64,000 nt of DNA from Pelecanus crispus (Eukaryota; Chordata; Aves; Pelecaniformes; Pelecanidae): positions 11,015,806-11,079,805 of the forward strand of contig NC_134648.1 of assembly GCF_030463565.1 (NCBI RefSeq). Direction: 5' to 3'. The notes under the pieces were generated by a model. The model ran no database searches. It was not told where the DNA came from and saw nothing but the letters and a program-made list of their open reading frames with translations. Both the position numbers and the translations under genes were made by a program. Positions 60,841 through 64,000 of this stretch are shown here, piece after piece; the stretch's first letter is position 1, and each line of letters starts with the position of its first letter.

Positions 60841-63800
60841 GTTTTCCTCTTGCTGTGAGAGTTAAGGACTCCGTACTGTTGAGAAGGCTTTTAAATAGAC
60901 GCGGCTCCTGTAAGTTAAATATTTATTCGCACAGTGAGCAAAGCTTTGAAACTTGACTTCAGCTAGCAGTTCGGTAAATAAACCGTTTTATTGACATAGA
61001 ACAGTCGATTCAGAAACTCTGCTGTCAGTAATGACATCCAGTTGCCAGCCAAGTTCTCTAAAGTGGAAGTGAGGTGTTCTTCCCCCACCCCCCAATTGAA
61101 AATTAATTCAGAGAAGAGGTGGGGGGGGGAAATAAGATAGTTAAAAGGATGTTCAGGAGAAAACAGCTGAAAGATGAAACTGGCTATTATGGGCTGTTTT
61201 ACCAGTACAGAGATAAGGGAGGTAAGAGTATGAGAAGATGTCAAGTGATCTCCAGTTTTATCATTCAGCACACATGTTATCGTGCTACTATGATAAAAAT
61301 ACCTCCCCCTTAACATTTGCAAGAAGGATAAGCAATGGGACCCTTTTGTGTATGATCATTTGTTCAGTTTTGCATGGGGCAAAATAAGATGTTAAGTATT
61401 AATTTGGTAGGTCAGTAATTGTTGATCTGACTATGTATATAGGTGGAGTGCAGTGTGTGCTTTTAAAGATTTGCATGTATAACACATTGTATTTCCATAG
61501 TCATAAAGGTCTTCTCCAATTTCAGATTTTAATTGCAGGGTTTTGGCAGGAAGGGGAACAGCGAGGGGCACTTTTTTGTGTTTTTTGGGGGGAGGGGGTT
61601 ACACAGGAATATGCGAACAGGTGCACAAAGGGCTTCATTCTGAAACTTGGATGGGAATGTGGAAAGAGTAGATGGGAGAGCAAAGAAGGCTGAATTTCAG
61701 CGTTCCAGGTTTATTGATTTATTTTGCTTGTGTTCCCGACTTTGGCTTGCATCTGCTGTATCAACTTAGCTAAAACCAATAAATCTTTATGCTTCCTTGT
61801 ATCTTCCTAATGGAGGAATGCTTGGAGTAGAAGTCAGTATATGAGGAGAGTGAAAGGACAAATTGGGACAAACCTAAGCAAATACAGGTTGGTTTTAAAT
61901 TATATGGGTTTACCATCCATTTTCTGATAGTTCCAGTTAGAAGCAATTGCAAGGGCATTTTGAACCTAAAGGAAACCCAGTGTAAGTTAGAGCAGAGGGA
62001 GAGCTCATAAGAACCTTAGGTTTCTCTTCAGGACAGGTATAGCTTGCTACCAGAATATGAGAAAAAAAATCATATGCAAAAAAATTATGATATAATTTGT
62101 GATCTATAATTTGAAGTCCCCAGTAACAGGACTTAAGCTGAGGGATAGCTCAAGACTAATCTTGCCACTGACTGCTGATCTTTGTATCTGTTGTAGACAC
62201 ACATGATATGACTGTAACTGTTTCAAACTAATGTTAGCATCACTTTTGAGAACTTAAATGCTTTATTTACCTAGGCCAGTAATGATCAAGTGTCTTGGCA
62301 GAACATAGAGCAGTTTATCTATTGTACATCTGGGACTCTGCCCTATGGAAAGCACCAAATTAAAGGGAGGGGGCAGAAACTGATTCATCTGTGTGGCTGA
62401 AGCATGGTAGGAATTGGGCTGGGAGTATTGTTCCCTGGTTCCGTGTTCCCTTGCTGCTTTCATCTCCTGTCCCAGGAAGCTGATGAATTAGAGGAATGGT
62501 GGCAGAGGGCACTGCTGCTACCATCTTGATTTCACTCCAGCAACCCCATCCATATGAGGACTATGCTAGAAGCAGGGAGGACAGGAAGTAGGGAAGGAAT
62601 AAGTAGAGATGGGATCATAAGCACTATCCTCCCCTCACTCCTACTGTATCTGATCTCACTTCATCTTTGTTAACATGGTACCAGCAGTGTGGAAAAGTGA
62701 TCGTGTGTGTGTGTGTAAACAAAGAGAGAATATATCGGTGCAGGCATAGACTAGAGAAGTGCTTTCTGAGTTCTTGAATCAATTCTCCATGTTTCATCTG
62801 TCATGCTTCTCTTACACCGAGTCTCTCTGTTACTCTAGACTGCCTGTGCAGGCTCTAAGGCAGCATAATGTGACTTAACATGGTAGAGTGTGTTTGAATG
62901 GAGGATGGGAAGAGAACAGATGGAAAAGAGTAAATGAAGACCTTCCCTGAACACTTTGATAAGGTCAGCAAAAAGGGGGAAAGGCAGAGTGAGAATGTGT
63001 GATGAGTGTAAAACATGGGAAAATTAAAAAGAACAAAAGAGAGGGTTTTTTTAAACAAAAGAAAGATCTTTTTTTAACGTGCAACTCTGCTTCTAGCCCT
63101 CATTTACCTAACTTGTTTCCTGTTTGCCTCCTTCCGGTCTTTTCAAAACAAACAAACAAACTCCCACAAAATCCTATAAAGCACTTATCCCTAGACACTA
63201 TTTTCACTCTTATTAGACTATTCAGAGACAGATCAGAAACTTAGTTCACTTTCCCCACAGCTAGGGATTTGTTTGAGCCTTTCAGCTCAAACAAATGAGG
63301 GCTTTGACCTGGTAAGATTAGCAAAGGACTATGCTCATACAGGTAACGCACAGCCTCAGTGGGACTTTGCTAGTTAGCAAAAAATCCACCTTTCCCCTTT
63401 CCTTCTTGCCCGAAAAAAACATATTTACAGGAATAGGATGAAACCATCTTCTTGCTTTGGTTGTCCATAGTATGATTCAGAGGATTTAGTGTTTATCAAA
63501 GCAGAGAAATGATGTGTAAGGAAATGTGTTTTGTGATAATGATCACTCACTATAGGTGCAAGCATGTTATCATTCAACGTACCGTACCGAGCAAGGTTTT
63601 TCTGCATTTTCCAGAAATACCTAATAGTGTAGAAATAGTAATGCAACTGAAGTCAACACTCTTTAGGGCAGTAGATGAGAACCTTCAGAAGTCACTTTTC
63701 TGTTAGTGAAGTTGCATCATTCAAATCTTTGAAGATGTTTAGCATCTCAGTTTGCCACCTCATCCTCAGAGTTGAGTGAATTCAGCTTCTTAAGGTATAA

Positions 63801-64000
63801 ACTTGAAATTCTCATAAGCTACTGAATAAAGTTTAGCCAGCAATGGCTGCCCTTGGAGGCACGCTTGATCAGTTACCAGAGTTCAGTAGATGTGTATGAA
63901 ATCATTTCACTTCAATAACTTGATCCCATGAAAACTGCAAAGTTTAAGCTGTGAACTATTTTAAGTTCTCTAAATTTTCCCCAGTTTGCTCTTGTCTATT
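60841..64000 (+). other. Region after the CpG island, probably PPFIBP2 intron 1
   Basis: AT content returns to background. No coding exon was recognised; the known N-terminus of liprin-beta-2 is not encoded here. Small features are a G-rich run at about 61584-61599 (ggggggaggggg), another at about 61122-61129 and a (GT)7 repeat at about 62703-62716. It is called intron only by inference from the candidate donor at 60719 and from synteny. Confidence 0.4.

Noticed and set aside
1-64000. CRISPR arrays, tRNA or rRNA genes
   Set aside because: No regularly spaced repeats and no recognisable tRNA or rRNA sequence were seen. The genome type makes CRISPR implausible.

Overview
This is vertebrate nuclear DNA, most likely from a bird. 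Coding density is very low and exons are separated by GT-AG introns. Interspersed repeats are CR1 LINE fragments with bird-type 3' ends, and there is one CpG island. There are no operons, no bacterial-type genes and no CRISPR array.

The one gene I can assign firmly is OLFML1 (olfactomedin-like 1) on the + strand, with three coding exons at 33443-33568, 35598-35886 and 39073-39851. Phases match across both introns and the joined frame gives 397 residues: signal peptide, coiled coil, then olfactomedin domain. A CpG island at about 59.8-60.8 kb lies 20 kb downstream. In human 11p15.4 the order is SYT9, OLFML1, PPFIBP2, so this island is probably the promoter and non-coding first exon of PPFIBP2, with 60.8-64 kb as its first intron. 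That is a synteny inference; no PPFIBP2 coding exon is visible. No SYT9 exon was recognised upstream.

Layout: 1-22.8 kb is AT-rich intergenic DNA with small tandem repeats and a palindrome. 22.8-23.4 kb holds an unrecognised reading frame broken by one stop. 26.1-28.7 kb holds a CR1 3' end, then a GC-rich composite repeat (copy A) beside an older inverted partial copy (copy C) and a CR1 ORF2 piece. 33.4-39.9 kb is OLFML1. 41.4-41.6 kb is a MIR-like SINE remnant. 42.5-43.66 kb is a broken CR1 on the minus strand. 43.66-44.57 kb is a second copy of the composite (copy B), inverted relative to A. Beyond it, still on the minus strand, are a TATA-like box with a basic ORF, an acidic 172-codon ORF and a 94-codon ORF, none recognised. 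47-59.7 kb is intergenic. The window ends in the CpG island and its flank.

The most unusual structure is the repeat pair A/B: about 0.9 kb each, visibly very similar, inverted, and bracketing OLFML1. Copy A also carries about 90 bp of the acidic ORF found beyond copy B, already frameshifted and joined to the repeat core by a deletion. This points to a composite mobile or duplicated family of unknown type that travels with coding sequence. I found no convincing new defence or enzymatic system.
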